From Pseudomonadota bacterium (lineage in GTDB: Bacteria > Desulfobacterota > Binatia > Binatales > Binataceae): a stretch of 35,593 bases of DNA. Position numbers and translations under genes: made by a program. The DNA lies in the NCBI GenBank assembly GCA_021324455.1, contig JAJPJA010000039.1, positions 1 to 35,593 on the forward strand. The letters run 5' to 3'. Below the pieces are notes generated by a model that searched no databases, was not told where the DNA came from, and saw only the letters and a list, made by a program, of their open reading frames with translations. Shown piece by piece: positions 17,477 through 26,800 of the stretch (position 1 is the stretch's first letter; each line of letters begins with the position of its first letter).

Positions 17477-18511
17477 TCAGAACTGGTTGATCACGCTGAT
17501 GCCGACGTTTTCGAATCTGGACATTTTCTCGATCACGCCGAAGGCCTTTTCCAGCGGGATGGTTTCGGTGATGAGCTTTTTGGGCTCCAGGCGTCCGCGC
17601 TCCACCATGCTCAACATCGCGGGATAGCGGAAGGATTGCATCGACAGCGATCCGGTGAACTGGATCTCCTTGAACACGATCTGGTCCACCGGCAGCGCGA
17701 TCTCGCCTTTCTCGCCCTGGCTGGTAAGGCCGATCTGCACATGGCGGCCGCGCTTGCGCAGGCTGGATACGGCGTTGCGGCAGGTAGCGGCGATTCCGAG
17801 CGCGTCGACGCTGACGTGCGCGCCGCCCTGCGTCAGGTCCATCACCGCCTTGACCGGGTCGGTCTTTTTGCCGTTGATCACATCCGTTGCGCCGACCTTT
17901 TTTGCCAGTTCCAGCTTGCGATCGTCGAGGTCGACCGCGATCACCCGCGCGCCCAATGCCGACGCGATCTGGATTGCCGACAATCCCACGCCGCCGCATC
18001 CGTAAACCACCACCGATTCATCCGCCTTGACCTGACCCTGGTCGAGAATACCGTGAAAGGCGGTGACATAGCGGCATCCCATCGACGACGCTTCCAAAAA
18101 GTCCACGTTCTCGGGCAGCGGCACGGAATTGAAGTCGGCATGGTTGAGCAGGGCGTACTGGGCGTAGCCGCCGGCGCCCGCGCCGAAGCATTGATTGGAA
18201 TGTCCGGTGCGGCAGTCCTCGCACACGCCGCATCCCTGCGACAGCGGCACCACCACGCGCGCGCCCGTTCTGAGCGACTTGACGTCTTTGCCGACTTCTT
18301 CGATCACGCCGGCGAACTCATGCCCGAGGATCATCGGAGTGGGCATTTTGAACCCGACCCATTCCCAGTCGCCCTGCCATACGTGCCAGTCGGAGCGGCA
18401 GATGCCGCTGGCTTCCACGCGTACGACGGCGCCGTCGGGAGGGCATTGCGGCTGGGGCCAGTCCTTTACTGTCATCGGCTTGCCGACTTCTTCCATCACC
18501 AATGCTTTCAT
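17477..18511 (-). CDS. Zinc-dependent medium-chain alcohol dehydrogenase, copy 2
   Basis: A 344-aa paralogue of the gene at 16409, with the same motifs: SGICRSDWH and ILGHEFAGVIEEVG for catalytic zinc, CGVCEDCRTGHSNQC for structural zinc, and the same Rossmann segment. The greatest differences lie at residues 14-30, 51-60 and 109-142. The gene is transcribed before copy 1 with only 30 bp between, and after the GST at 18603 with about 90 bp between, so the three probably form one unit. Retention of two copies suggests different substrates or oligomers. I cannot name the substrate. Confidence 0.92.
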   Translation of the reverse strand: MKALVMEEVGKPMTVKDWPQPQCPPDGAVVRVEASGICRSDWHVWQGDWEWVGFKMPTPMILGHEFAGVIEEVGKDVKSLRTGARVVVPLSQGCGVCEDCRTGHSNQCFGAGAGGYAQYALLNHADFNSVPLPENVDFLEASSMGCRYVTAFHGILDQGQVKADESVVVYGCGGVGLSAIQIASALGARVIAVDLDDRKLELAKKVGATDVINGKKTDPVKAVMDLTQGGAHVSVDALGIAATCRNAVSSLRKRGRHVQIGLTSQGEKGEIALPVDQIVFKEIQFTGSLSMQSFRYPAMLSMVERGRLEPKKLITETIPLEKAFGVIEKMSRFENVGISVINQF

Positions 18512-18602
18512 GACGTGCGCACCTCGCTTGAGATTTTGTACCGCCGCGGACTTCGAACCATCGTGCTAATCACCACATCGGAGTTGGCGGCGCAAGAGGC
18601 GT

Positions 18603-19253
18603 TCAGCCCCGAACTTTGGCTTTGGCGGCCATCGGATGCAGGCTGGCGGCGGCGCTGGGACGCGCGGCGACCCGTTCCATCCATCCGGGCAGCCACTTCG
18701 CGCCCTCGGGCAGCTTGCGTCCGACCGAGCCGGCGAAATCCAGCGCGCAATACAGGATGATATCCGCGATGGTGAACCGATGGCCGGCGATGAACTGATT
18801 GGCGTCCATCAAGCCGTCCAGCCACAGCAAGCGCTCCTGCACCAGGTCCTTCAGCCCCTGCGCCGCTTCGGGAAGCACCTTGATGCGGTTTTTGAACATC
18901 CCAATCCCTTCGCCGTAGCGGAAGGAATTGTAAACGTGTTCGGTGATGTTCAACTCGACGCGCCGCTGCCATTGGCGGGTTTCGGCGCGCTCTTCGGGGG
19001 TGGCGCCGATCAGCGGCGGATTGGGAAACTTCTCCTCCAGGTATTCGAAAATCGCGACGGTCTCGCCCAAACATTGGCCGTTGTCAAGCTCCAAAGCGGG
19101 CAACTGGCCGCCGGGGTTGCGGTCGGTGTAAGGCGGCCTGCGGTTTTCCGCGCCCATCAGGTCGACCGGTTTGACCGGAATGGTAATTCCCTTCTCCGCC
19201 AGATACATGCGGGCGGCGCGAGGATTGGGTCCAAGCGCGTCGTATAGCTGCAT
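18603..19253 (-). CDS. Glutathione S-transferase family protein
   Basis: About 216 aa. The thioredoxin-like domain begins LYDALGPNPRAARMYLAEKG and includes GQLPALELDNGQCLGETVAIFEYLEE, with the cis-Pro and the E-T/S pair that hold glutathione. The helical domain carries FIAGHRFTIADIILYCAL, the GST N-capping motif. The catalytic Ser/Tyr/Cys is not certain; a GPNPRA turn replaces the usual one. I chose the ATG at 19253 because an AAGGAG Shine-Dalgarno sits at good spacing; ATGs at 19286 and 19271 in the same frame lack one. It heads the unit with the two dehydrogenases, suggesting detoxification or degradation of an electrophile. Confidence 0.85.
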   Translation of the reverse strand: MQLYDALGPNPRAARMYLAEKGITIPVKPVDLMGAENRRPPYTDRNPGGQLPALELDNGQCLGETVAIFEYLEEKFPNPPLIGATPEERAETRQWQRRVELNITEHVYNSFRYGEGIGMFKNRIKVLPEAAQGLKDLVQERLLWLDGLMDANQFIAGHRFTIADIILYCALDFAGSVGRKLPEGAKWLPGWMERVAARPSAAASLHPMAAKAKVRG

Positions 19254-19383
19254 AAAATCACTCTCCTTCATCTGGACCGGGAACAACGCCCCGACTATAG
19301 AACATCGGGCGCGCGGCGGCTATCGCGGACGATTATTCAGGACCGCGCGCGGCTGGTATGCTGGTCGCGCAGGGAAAGATGCG

Positions 19384-20523
19384 ATGAAATTTTGTCCTGA
19401 ATGCGGCACGCCGGTGCAGCCGGGCGCCAGCTTTTGCGTCAACTGCGGCCAGCCGCTCAGCGCGGCCGCGCCGCCGCGGCGCGGCCGCCTGCGTGTGCCG
19501 CCGGCGTTCGCCGCGGTGTTCATCGGCGTGGTGGTGGCCGGCCTGGTCGCGGCCGGCATCCTGGTGCGGCGGCACAACCAGGATCAGGCACGTCAGCAGG
19601 CCGCCTCGGATTCCTCCAACCTGCCGCCCGGCCATCCGCAGATTGAGCTGCCCGCCAAGGCGCGCGAATTTATCAGCAAGCTGGAGGCGCAGGCCAAAAA
19701 GCGGCCCCAGGACCTCGCGCTCTGGAACCGTCTGGGCATCGTGGCGCTGCGCGCATCATTCTTCGACCAGTCCTATTACAAGCTGGCCGCGGAGGCTTAT
19801 GGGCATGTTCTTCAACTCGATCCGGAAAATCTCGAAGCCCTGCGCGGCATCGGCAATCTGAATTATGACCGGCAGAAGTACGACGAGGCGATCGCCGCCT
19901 ACGAGCATTATCTCAAGCATAAGCCGGACGACCCCGAGGTGCAGACCGATCTCGGTACGATGTACCTCTACACCGGCAATGCCGACCAGGCGCTCAAGCG
20001 CTACAAGAAGGCGCTGTCGATTCGGCCCGATTTCTTCGACGCATACTTCAACATGGGCGTGGCGTACGGGGCGATGGACGATCCCGCCGACGCGCGCGCC
20101 GCGCTCAATCAGGCGATGAAACTGGCCCCGGATCAGGACGCGAGGACGCGCGTGACAAGTCTGCTGGCCAAGCTTTCGGTTGGCAGCCCACCAGCCGCAC
20201 CTTCTGGAGCAACCCCGGATCAAACCGGCGGCAGCTCCGCGCCGGCCAATTCATTCCAGGGGCAGATTGAATCAGTCGTCCGAGGACTGCCGTTTGCCGG
20301 ACCCAAGGTGCAGTCGGTCAAATGGGATTCGAACACCAAGGCGACGGTGCTGATGAACGATTTTCCGATGGAAGCGATGCCGCCCTTCGCGCGCCAGAAA
20401 TTCCTCGGCGATTTGGCATCGGGCATTGAAGAGGCCAAGAAGACCTATCACGTTCAGGGGCCGTTCGAACTGCAGATCGCGGACGCTGCCACCGGTCATG
20501 TGATGGAGACGGTGACGAAGTGA
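19384..20523 (+). CDS. Zinc-ribbon, membrane-anchored TPR protein
   Basis: A 379-aa protein of mixed design. Residues 1-25 form a zinc ribbon with C4-x2-C7-x10-C18-x2-C21 (FCPECG...FCVNCG). A single helix at about 37-60 (PPAFAAVFIGVVVAGLVAAGILV) would anchor it, leaving the rest periplasmic if N-in. At about 115-260 there are four to five TPR units, such as ALRGIGNLNYDRQKYDEAIAAYEHYLKHKP and NADQALKRYKKALSIRP. A C-terminal domain after a Pro/Gly/Ser linker ends KKTYHVQGPFELQIADAATG. TPRs usually scaffold complexes; the target is unknown. The ATG at 19384 begins directly with the ribbon. It is divergent from the GST. Confidence 0.78.
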   Translation: MKFCPECGTPVQPGASFCVNCGQPLSAAAPPRRGRLRVPPAFAAVFIGVVVAGLVAAGILVRRHNQDQARQQAASDSSNLPPGHPQIELPAKAREFISKLEAQAKKRPQDLALWNRLGIVALRASFFDQSYYKLAAEAYGHVLQLDPENLEALRGIGNLNYDRQKYDEAIAAYEHYLKHKPDDPEVQTDLGTMYLYTGNADQALKRYKKALSIRPDFFDAYFNMGVAYGAMDDPADARAALNQAMKLAPDQDARTRVTSLLAKLSVGSPPAAPSGATPDQTGGSSAPANSFQGQIESVVRGLPFAGPKVQSVKWDSNTKATVLMNDFPMEAMPPFARQKFLGDLASGIEEAKKTYHVQGPFELQIADAATGHVMETVTK

Positions 20524-20577
20524 ACTCTCCGCTTCGAGGCCGCTCCCTCCGATTCCCCCGGCCACGGAAAATCGAAC

Positions 20578-20850
20578 TTACTCGGTGCGGCCGTCAGGCG
20601 GTGTACGCAATTGCGTTATATCGGTATGCGCGGATCGGTCCCGGGTCAGCCGATGACTCAGCCGGGTGCCGGCAAACCACGCCGCCGCGCTCAAGGCCGC
20701 GATCAGCACGAATATCGTATCCAGAGTGATGCCGCGGCGGATGCCCAGATATCTGTCCAGCACCAGTAAACCGACTACGAACGCGACCGCGGCGTAGTCG
20801 AGTATGATGGCCGCGACTGCGCCGAGGGTCATCTCGAAACCGGAATCCAT
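20578..20850 (-). CDS. Small membrane protein of unknown function
   Basis: 90 aa, starting at the ATG at 20850, which has a strong AGGAG Shine-Dalgarno seven bases upstream; a longer frame to 20976 lacks one. There are two likely membrane helices, LGAVAAIILDYAAVAFVVGLLVL and TLDTIFVLIAALSAAAWFAGTRL, with a short basic turn between. The tail is hydrophilic and reads RDRSAHTDITQL. I do not recognise a family. It converges with the TPR gene, whose stop is about 54 bp away. Confidence 0.6.
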   Translation of the reverse strand: MDSGFEMTLGAVAAIILDYAAVAFVVGLLVLDRYLGIRRGITLDTIFVLIAALSAAAWFAGTRLSHRLTRDRSAHTDITQLRTPPDGRTE

Positions 20851-21374
20851 AACGTTCTCCTGTTGGTTTGGACGCTGGAACAAGGGGAAGAAATTCAACT
20901 CGGCAGCCAGGGCGAGATACGGAGCGGTCCGCGGCAAGCGCGAATTCATATATTCTGCGTCAGACAGAGGCAGCACTATATATTCCGGCTGAAATAGCTA
21001 CATTATATGGCGGTAGCGTCTCTACTTCGGTTTAACTCAGCAATTATTGCGGATGACGACTACCGGCCCGCTGCCAATGCCTGACAAAACTGCCGCGCGT
21101 TACCAGGTACTCGAATGACGCGGGAGGCGATTGCGTCTAATATATCGGATATAGGCAGGACGGGCGTGCGGAAGCTGGCGAAGGGGTGCCCGTCATTAGG
21201 TGCCTGAACCTGTTGTACCGGCTTCGCCAACCAACACCGGCTTGCCCAGCCGGCCACCAACGCAAGCCCGCTCCTGATAATTCCAATTCGATTCGGATCG
21301 AATCGGCGCGCGCAGGATTGCTGTCTTTGCCGAAGAGATTGCCGGATCGTCAGCACAGGAGGAGTTTAACCCAA
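20851..21374. other. 524-bp divergent intergenic region
   Basis: No convincing gene here. It has several AT-rich patches unlike the surrounding coding DNA (near 20948-20956, 20977-20983, 21003-21008 and 21138-21146). On the minus strand a TATAAT-like hexamer at about 21003-21008 could serve the small membrane gene, but no -35 was clear. A palindrome at 21289-21305 is listed separately. Confidence 0.4.
21289..21305 (+). promoter_or_regulatory. 17-bp palindrome upstream of acetate-type transporter
   Basis: CGATTCG, three bases, then CGAATCG make a perfect inverted repeat 70 bp before the transporter start at 21375. Its size and symmetry fit a dimeric repressor operator; no regulator is known. 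Confidence 0.4.
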
Positions 21375-22025
21375 ATGTTCAGACCCGGAAGAGATAAAGG
21401 TATCGCAACACCGATCCCGCTGGGGCTCGCGGCCCTGGGGGTCACAACCTTTCTGCTTGGCTTTGGACTTATCTGGCAGCCCGCCGCCCAGTGGGGTCCG
21501 TATTTCGGTGAGGCTGTCCTGATCGGCGGCATCGCCGAGTTCCTCGCCGGAATGTGGTCGTTCGCTTACGGCGATCCGCTGGCGGCTACGGTGTTCACCT
21601 TCGCCGCTGCGTTTTACGGATGGTGGGGGCTGGGTGGACTGTTACATTCCACCATGGTGCCGTTGAGTGTGGGGATGGTTTTTTTGGTGTCCGGTGTGAT
21701 GCTGGGATGCCTGTGGCTCGCGTCTTTTTATGAAACGGCGGTCTTCAGCCTGACGCTGCTGTTCCTGTGGATCAGTTGGGTGCTCGCGGGATGCGCATTG
21801 TTTGCCGCTTCGCCCGCGCTGTCCGTGGCCGCGGGAGCCTCAGCGATCCTGTCCGCGCTGATCGCGGCGTACGGCTGCTTTGCGGGCTGCTATAACGCGG
21901 CGATTTTCGAAGAGAAGCTGCCTTTAGGCGAACCGCAGATGACGCGCGAGCGTTCCGAACAGGAAGAGTTGGAGCGTCTGCGCCGCATCCATGCAGTCAC
22001 CGATCATCAGCACATGCATGCCTGA
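21375..22025 (+). CDS. GPR1/FUN34/YaaH-family (acetate/succinate) transporter
   Basis: A 216-aa membrane protein with about six helices. It fits the AceTr family of acetate/succinate-proton symporters and channels (SatP in E. coli). After a short lead comes TPIPLGLAALGVTTFLLG, where the family usually has NPAPLGL. Next are YFGEAVLIGGIAEFLAGMWSF and DPLAATVFTFAAAFYGWWGL, which align with the family's substrate-path segments. The Asn-to-Thr change in the signature is unusual and may mean a different substrate. The ATG at 21375 has an AGGAGG Shine-Dalgarno; upstream in-frame starts lack one. The tail is acidic and histidine-rich. Confidence 0.85.
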   Translation: MFRPGRDKGIATPIPLGLAALGVTTFLLGFGLIWQPAAQWGPYFGEAVLIGGIAEFLAGMWSFAYGDPLAATVFTFAAAFYGWWGLGGLLHSTMVPLSVGMVFLVSGVMLGCLWLASFYETAVFSLTLLFLWISWVLAGCALFAASPALSVAAGASAILSALIAAYGCFAGCYNAAIFEEKLPLGEPQMTRERSEQEELERLRRIHAVTDHQHMHA

Positions 22026-22094
22026 GTGCTCCGCTCTCAGGGCTGCGGAGCAAGGGCCCTCCGCAGCCTCGTCCTGCGCGCGTTTTCTTTGCTC

Positions 22095-23684
22095 TCATTC
22101 GATGATCGAATGCTGCGCGCCGCGGTAGCCATGCCGGGGCAGCAGCATCACTACCGGCAAAATCAGCAACAGAATCGGCACTACCAGCGAGAACACGTCG
22201 TTGTATGCCATCATCGCCGCCTGGCGGTTGACGACCTGGTTGATAACGTCGAGCCCCTGGCGCGGTGCGGGCAGGCTATTGAGCGCGTCGTGGGTCAGAT
22301 AGGAGGCGATGCTGCCGCGGGTCTGTGTGAATAACGGATTGAGGCGGCTGACGTTGGCGACCAGGACCGAGCGATGGAACTGCGAGCGGCGCGCGATGAG
22401 GGTCGCGAACAGCGCGTAAGCGACGTTGCCGGCCTCGCGCCGGATGAGCGTGTACAGGCTCGACGCGCTGGTCATGTTCTCGCGTTCCATCGTGCTGAGC
22501 GAAACCGTGCTCAGCGTGACCATCGCGAAGCTCATTCCCAGTCCTGACAACACCAGCACCGGCAGAAAGCTCCAGAACGCCACGCTGAGTGAGAAATGAG
22601 CCAGCCACCAGTAGGACAGGCACAGCGTCAGCAGTCCGATGGTTACGCTGATGCGCGGGCTTACGTAATTGTAAAGCCGGCCCACAATCGGCATCACGGT
22701 GAGCATCACCAGCGCGCGCGGAATCAGCACCAGCCCGGCGCGGAAGGCAGGATAGTCGAGCAGGTCCTCGGTCAGTTGCGGCAGTAGAAAGCTCGATCCG
22801 AACAGCACCATGCTGAGCAGGGCCGAGATGCCGGAGCCGGCCCTCAATTCCCGATTGCGCAAAAGCCTGAAATTGATCACCGGTTCGGCGGCTATCAGTT
22901 CGCGGACCACCAGTGTAGTCAACGCCGCCGCCGCCACCATCGTACCCAGCACGATCCAGTTGGAAGAAAACCAGTCGACCTGCTGACCGCGTTCCATCAC
23001 CAGCTGGGCCGCGGTCAGGCCGGCCAGCAGCAGGCCAATCCCGGTCCAGTCCACGCGGCGCACGCCGCGCCTGAAATAGGGCGGGTCATGCACGAAGGTA
23101 TACACCATCGCCAGCCCCGCGGCGCAAAACGGCACGTTGATGAAAAACACCCAGCGCCATCCGTAATGATCGACCAGCCATCCGCCCAGCACCGGTCCGA
23201 TCGCGGGCGCCAGCACCACGCCCATCGAATAGATCGCCATCGCCATGCCCTGTTCGGCGGGAGGAAAGGTCTCGCGCAGGATGGCCTGCGAGACCGGGAT
23301 CAGGCTGCCGCCGCCGATGCCCTGCACGGCGCGATTGAACAGCATCTGATTGAACGTGCGCGACATCCCGGCGATCACCGAGCCGGTGATGAATACCGCC
23401 ATGGAACCCATGAACAGGCGCTTGCGGCCGATAACCGCCGCCAACCACGCCGACATCGTGACCATGATGATTTCGGCGATACTGTAGGCGGTGGAGACCC
23501 AGGTGATGGAAAGCAGATTGACGCCGAACGCCCCCATCATGTGCGGCATCGCGACGTTCACCACGGTCACGTCCATCACCGACAGGAACGATCCCAGCAG
23601 CACAGAGGCGGCGATCAGCCACTTACCGGAAGCATGCGTGCGCGGCTGCGGCACGGTTGCGATCGATATGGACGCTTCCAACAT
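22095..23684 (-). CDS. DHA2-family (EmrB/QacA-type) MFS drug exporter
   Basis: About 529 aa from the ATG at 23684. It has the 14-helix DHA2 plan: the first helix with SVLLGSFLSVMDVTVVNVAMPHM (motif D1), the A motif GRKRLF at about 65, and the C motif GPVLGGWLVDHYGWRWVFFINVP. DHA2 proteins export drugs or other hydrophobic compounds by proton antiport; EmrB partners with an EmrA membrane-fusion protein, which is not seen here. An in-frame ATG at 23741 is possible, but two hairpins lie between the two starts, favouring the shorter form. The tail ends HGYRGAQHSIIE. Confidence 0.87.
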   Translation of the reverse strand: MLEASISIATVPQPRTHASGKWLIAASVLLGSFLSVMDVTVVNVAMPHMMGAFGVNLLSITWVSTAYSIAEIIMVTMSAWLAAVIGRKRLFMGSMAVFITGSVIAGMSRTFNQMLFNRAVQGIGGGSLIPVSQAILRETFPPAEQGMAMAIYSMGVVLAPAIGPVLGGWLVDHYGWRWVFFINVPFCAAGLAMVYTFVHDPPYFRRGVRRVDWTGIGLLLAGLTAAQLVMERGQQVDWFSSNWIVLGTMVAAAALTTLVVRELIAAEPVINFRLLRNRELRAGSGISALLSMVLFGSSFLLPQLTEDLLDYPAFRAGLVLIPRALVMLTVMPIVGRLYNYVSPRISVTIGLLTLCLSYWWLAHFSLSVAFWSFLPVLVLSGLGMSFAMVTLSTVSLSTMERENMTSASSLYTLIRREAGNVAYALFATLIARRSQFHRSVLVANVSRLNPLFTQTRGSIASYLTHDALNSLPAPRQGLDVINQVVNRQAAMMAYNDVFSLVVPILLLILPVVMLLPRHGYRGAQHSIIE

Positions 23685-23778
23685 CTTCTGCTGCCCAGTT
23701 TTTCCCCTGGGCAGCCGCCTGTAAAGGCGCTCTTCAAACATTGTAACAAAGGAGCGGACCAGCTTTTGCGCCGGTCCG
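23685..23778 (-). promoter_or_regulatory. Structured leader and divergent control region of the MFS exporter
   Basis: Three inverted repeats are stacked upstream of the exporter start: CTGCCCAG/CTGGGCAG at 23691-23714 (8-bp stem), CGCCT/AGGCG at 23716-23729, and CGGACC/GGTCCG at 23755-23778. They could be mRNA hairpins controlling translation or operators for a local repressor. The region lies between the exporter and the hybrid kinase gene, which are divergent. Confidence 0.45.
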
Positions 23779-23874
23779 TATCGGGCGGCAACGCGGCCTG
23801 GCTCCGATCCTAAATCATTTCGATCGCCCGCAGCACTCCTTCATAATGCTCATCGACCATCGGGCTTTTGCGGC

Positions 23875-26800
23875 ATGAATCGAGACAGCGGCGGCACAGC
23901 GGCATTGGAATTCCTTTCCGGCGGCGGCGAGATGGGCGCCTTGATGCGTTCGCACGACTGGACGCAGTCGCCGCTGGGAGCGCCCGAGCGATGGCCCGAG
24001 GCGCTCAAGATGGCGGTGAGTATCTGTATCAACTCCCGCTTTCCGATGGTGTTGTGGTGGGGTCCCGACTTCATCATGCTCTACAATGACGCCTGGCGCC
24101 CAGTGCTGGGCGCGACCAAGCATCCCTCGGGCCTGGGCCGGCCGGGAATCGAATCGTGGCCGGAGATCTGGGAAATAATCGGCAGCCAGATGCGCAGCGT
24201 GGTCGAACACAAACAGGCCACCTGGTCCGATGACCTGCTGCTCGCGGTCGATCGGTACGGCTATCGGGAAGAGGCGTATTTCACCTACTCCTACAGTCCG
24301 ATCAAAAACGCCGACGGCACGGTTGGGGGAGTTTTTTCCGCCGTCAACGAAACCACGGAGCGGGTTCTGGGCGAACGCCGCCTGCAAATCCTGCACGAAC
24401 TCAGCGAACGCACCGCTGAAGTCAAAACCGTCGAGGCGGCATGCAGCACTGTGGCCGAGGTATTAAGCGGCAAGCCCGACGTGCCATTCGCGCTGCTCTA
24501 TATTCTGGCTGACGACGAACGCAGCCTGGAGTTGAAGGCCGCCTGCGGTATCGACAGCGGCAATGCCGCAGTTATCGCGCGAATCGATCTTGAGGGTGAA
24601 GACCTGTGGGGAGTCGCGCCGGTGATTCGCACCGGTCAGGCGCTGGTGGTCGAAGATCTCGCGCAGCGGTTGGGGCCGATGCCGGGCGGCGGATGGCCCG
24701 AACCGGCGAGCGCCGCGATTGCGCTGCCGATCTCAAAGCCGGGTCAATTTACCCGTCCCACCGGCGTGCTGGTGGCCGGGGTCAATCCGCGCCGCCGGTT
24801 GGACGAGGCTTACCGCGGATTTTTCGATCTGATCGCCGGCCACATGGCCGCGGCGGTCTCCAACGCGCGCGCCTACGAGGAAGAACGCCGGCGCGCCGAG
24901 GCGCTGGCCCAGATCGATCGCGCCAAGACCGTCTTCTTCTCCAACGCCAGCCATGAACTGCGCACGCCGCTGACGCTGATGCTCGCGCCGCTGGAAGAAA
25001 TTCTGGCGCGCGGCATCAGCGGCGACACGATCGCCGCGGAGCGGAGCGAACTGGTGCTGATCCATCGCAACGGGATGCGTCTGCTCAAGCTGGTCAACAC
25101 TCTGCTCGATTTTTCCCGGATCGAAGCCGGCCGGGTTCAGGCGGTCTATGAGCCGGTCGAGCTGGGCGCGCTTACCGCCGAGCTTGCCAGCAGTTTTCGC
25201 TCGGCGATGGAACGGGCGGGGCTGGAATATGAAGTTGACTGCCCCGCGTTGCCGCAGCCGGCTTATGTCGACCGCGACATGTGGGAGAAAATCACCCTCA
25301 ACCTGATCTCCAACGCCTTCAAGTACACGCTGAGCGGCAAGGTCGGGGTCAGGCTGCGCTGCGACGGCCGCCAGGTTGAACTGACAGTGCAGGACACCGG
25401 CGTCGGTATCGCGCAGGAGGAGCTGCCGCGGCTGTTCGAGCGCTTTCATCGTATCGAAGGGCACAACGGCCGCACCCATGAAGGCACCGGCATCGGATTG
25501 GCCCTGGTGCAGGAGCTGGTTCGTCTGCACGCCGGCGCGGTGCGCGTGAGCAGCACGCTGGGCCAGGGCTCGGCGTTCAGCGTATCGATTCCATTGGGCA
25601 CCGCGCATTTGCCCGCCGACCGCATCGGCGGCGCGCGCTCGCTTTCTTCCACCGCCGTGCGCGCCGAGGCGTTTGTCGAGGAAGCCATGCGATGGCTCGA
25701 GCCGTCGGCGGCGGAGTTGGAATTCGAGCGCGACCTGATCGGCCCCGATGCTTCTGGCGACTGCGCCAGCCAGCGTTCGCTGGTGCTGGTGGCGGACGAC
25801 AACGCCGACATGCGCGAGTATCTGCGCCGTCTGCTGAGCTCGGCCTACGAAGTGCGGGCGGTCCCGGACGGCTATGCGGCCTTGAGCGCGGCGCGCGAAC
25901 GCCGGCCCGATCTGATTCTCACAGACATCATGATGCCGCGGCTCAACGGGTTCGGCCTGGTGCGGGAGATTCGTGCGGATCCGAATCTCGGCGATGTGCC
26001 GGTTATTCTGCTGTCGGCGCGCGCCGGCGAAGAGGCCAGCGTGGAAGGATTGGAGGCGGGCGCCGACGATTACCTGATCAAGCCGTTCAGCGCGCGCGAA
26101 CTGCTGGCGCGGGTGCGCACCAATCTGGAACTGGCGCGCGCCCGCCGCCAGACCGCCCAGGACCTGCGCCGTCTCAATGAGACGCTGGCCGAAAGAGTGG
26201 CGGCCGAAATCGCCCGGCGCATGAAAGCCGAAGAGGCTTTCCGCCAGGCCCAGAAGATGGAAGCGATCGGACAGTTAACCGGGGGAGTGGCGCACGATTT
26301 CAACAATCTCCTGCAGATTATCTCAGGCAATCTTTACGTTCTGCAGCAGCGGCTTGCCGCCGGCAAGTTCTCGGGCGAGGACCTGCGGCGGCTGACCGAA
26401 GGCGCGCTGCGCGGAACCCAGCGCGCGGCAACTCTGACCCGCCGCCTGCTGGCGTTTTCCCGCCGCCAGGCGCTGGATCCCAAACCGCTGGACGTCAACC
26501 GCCTGGTGTCGGGGATGTCGGAACTGCTGCGGCGCGCGCTGGGCGAGCGCATCAGCATCGAAACCGTTCTGGCCGGCGGTCTGTGGCGTACGCTGGCCGA
26601 CGCCAACGAGCTGGAGAACGCAATCATCAATCTGGCCGTCAACGCGCGCGACGCGATGGCGCAGGGCGGCAAGCTCACCATCGAAACCGCCAATGCCTTT
26701 ATCGACGAAGACTACGCGGCGGTCAATCAGGAGGTCGCGCCTGGGCAGTACGTCATGATCGCCGTCAGCGACACCGGAGTCGGGATGAGCCGCGAAGTCG

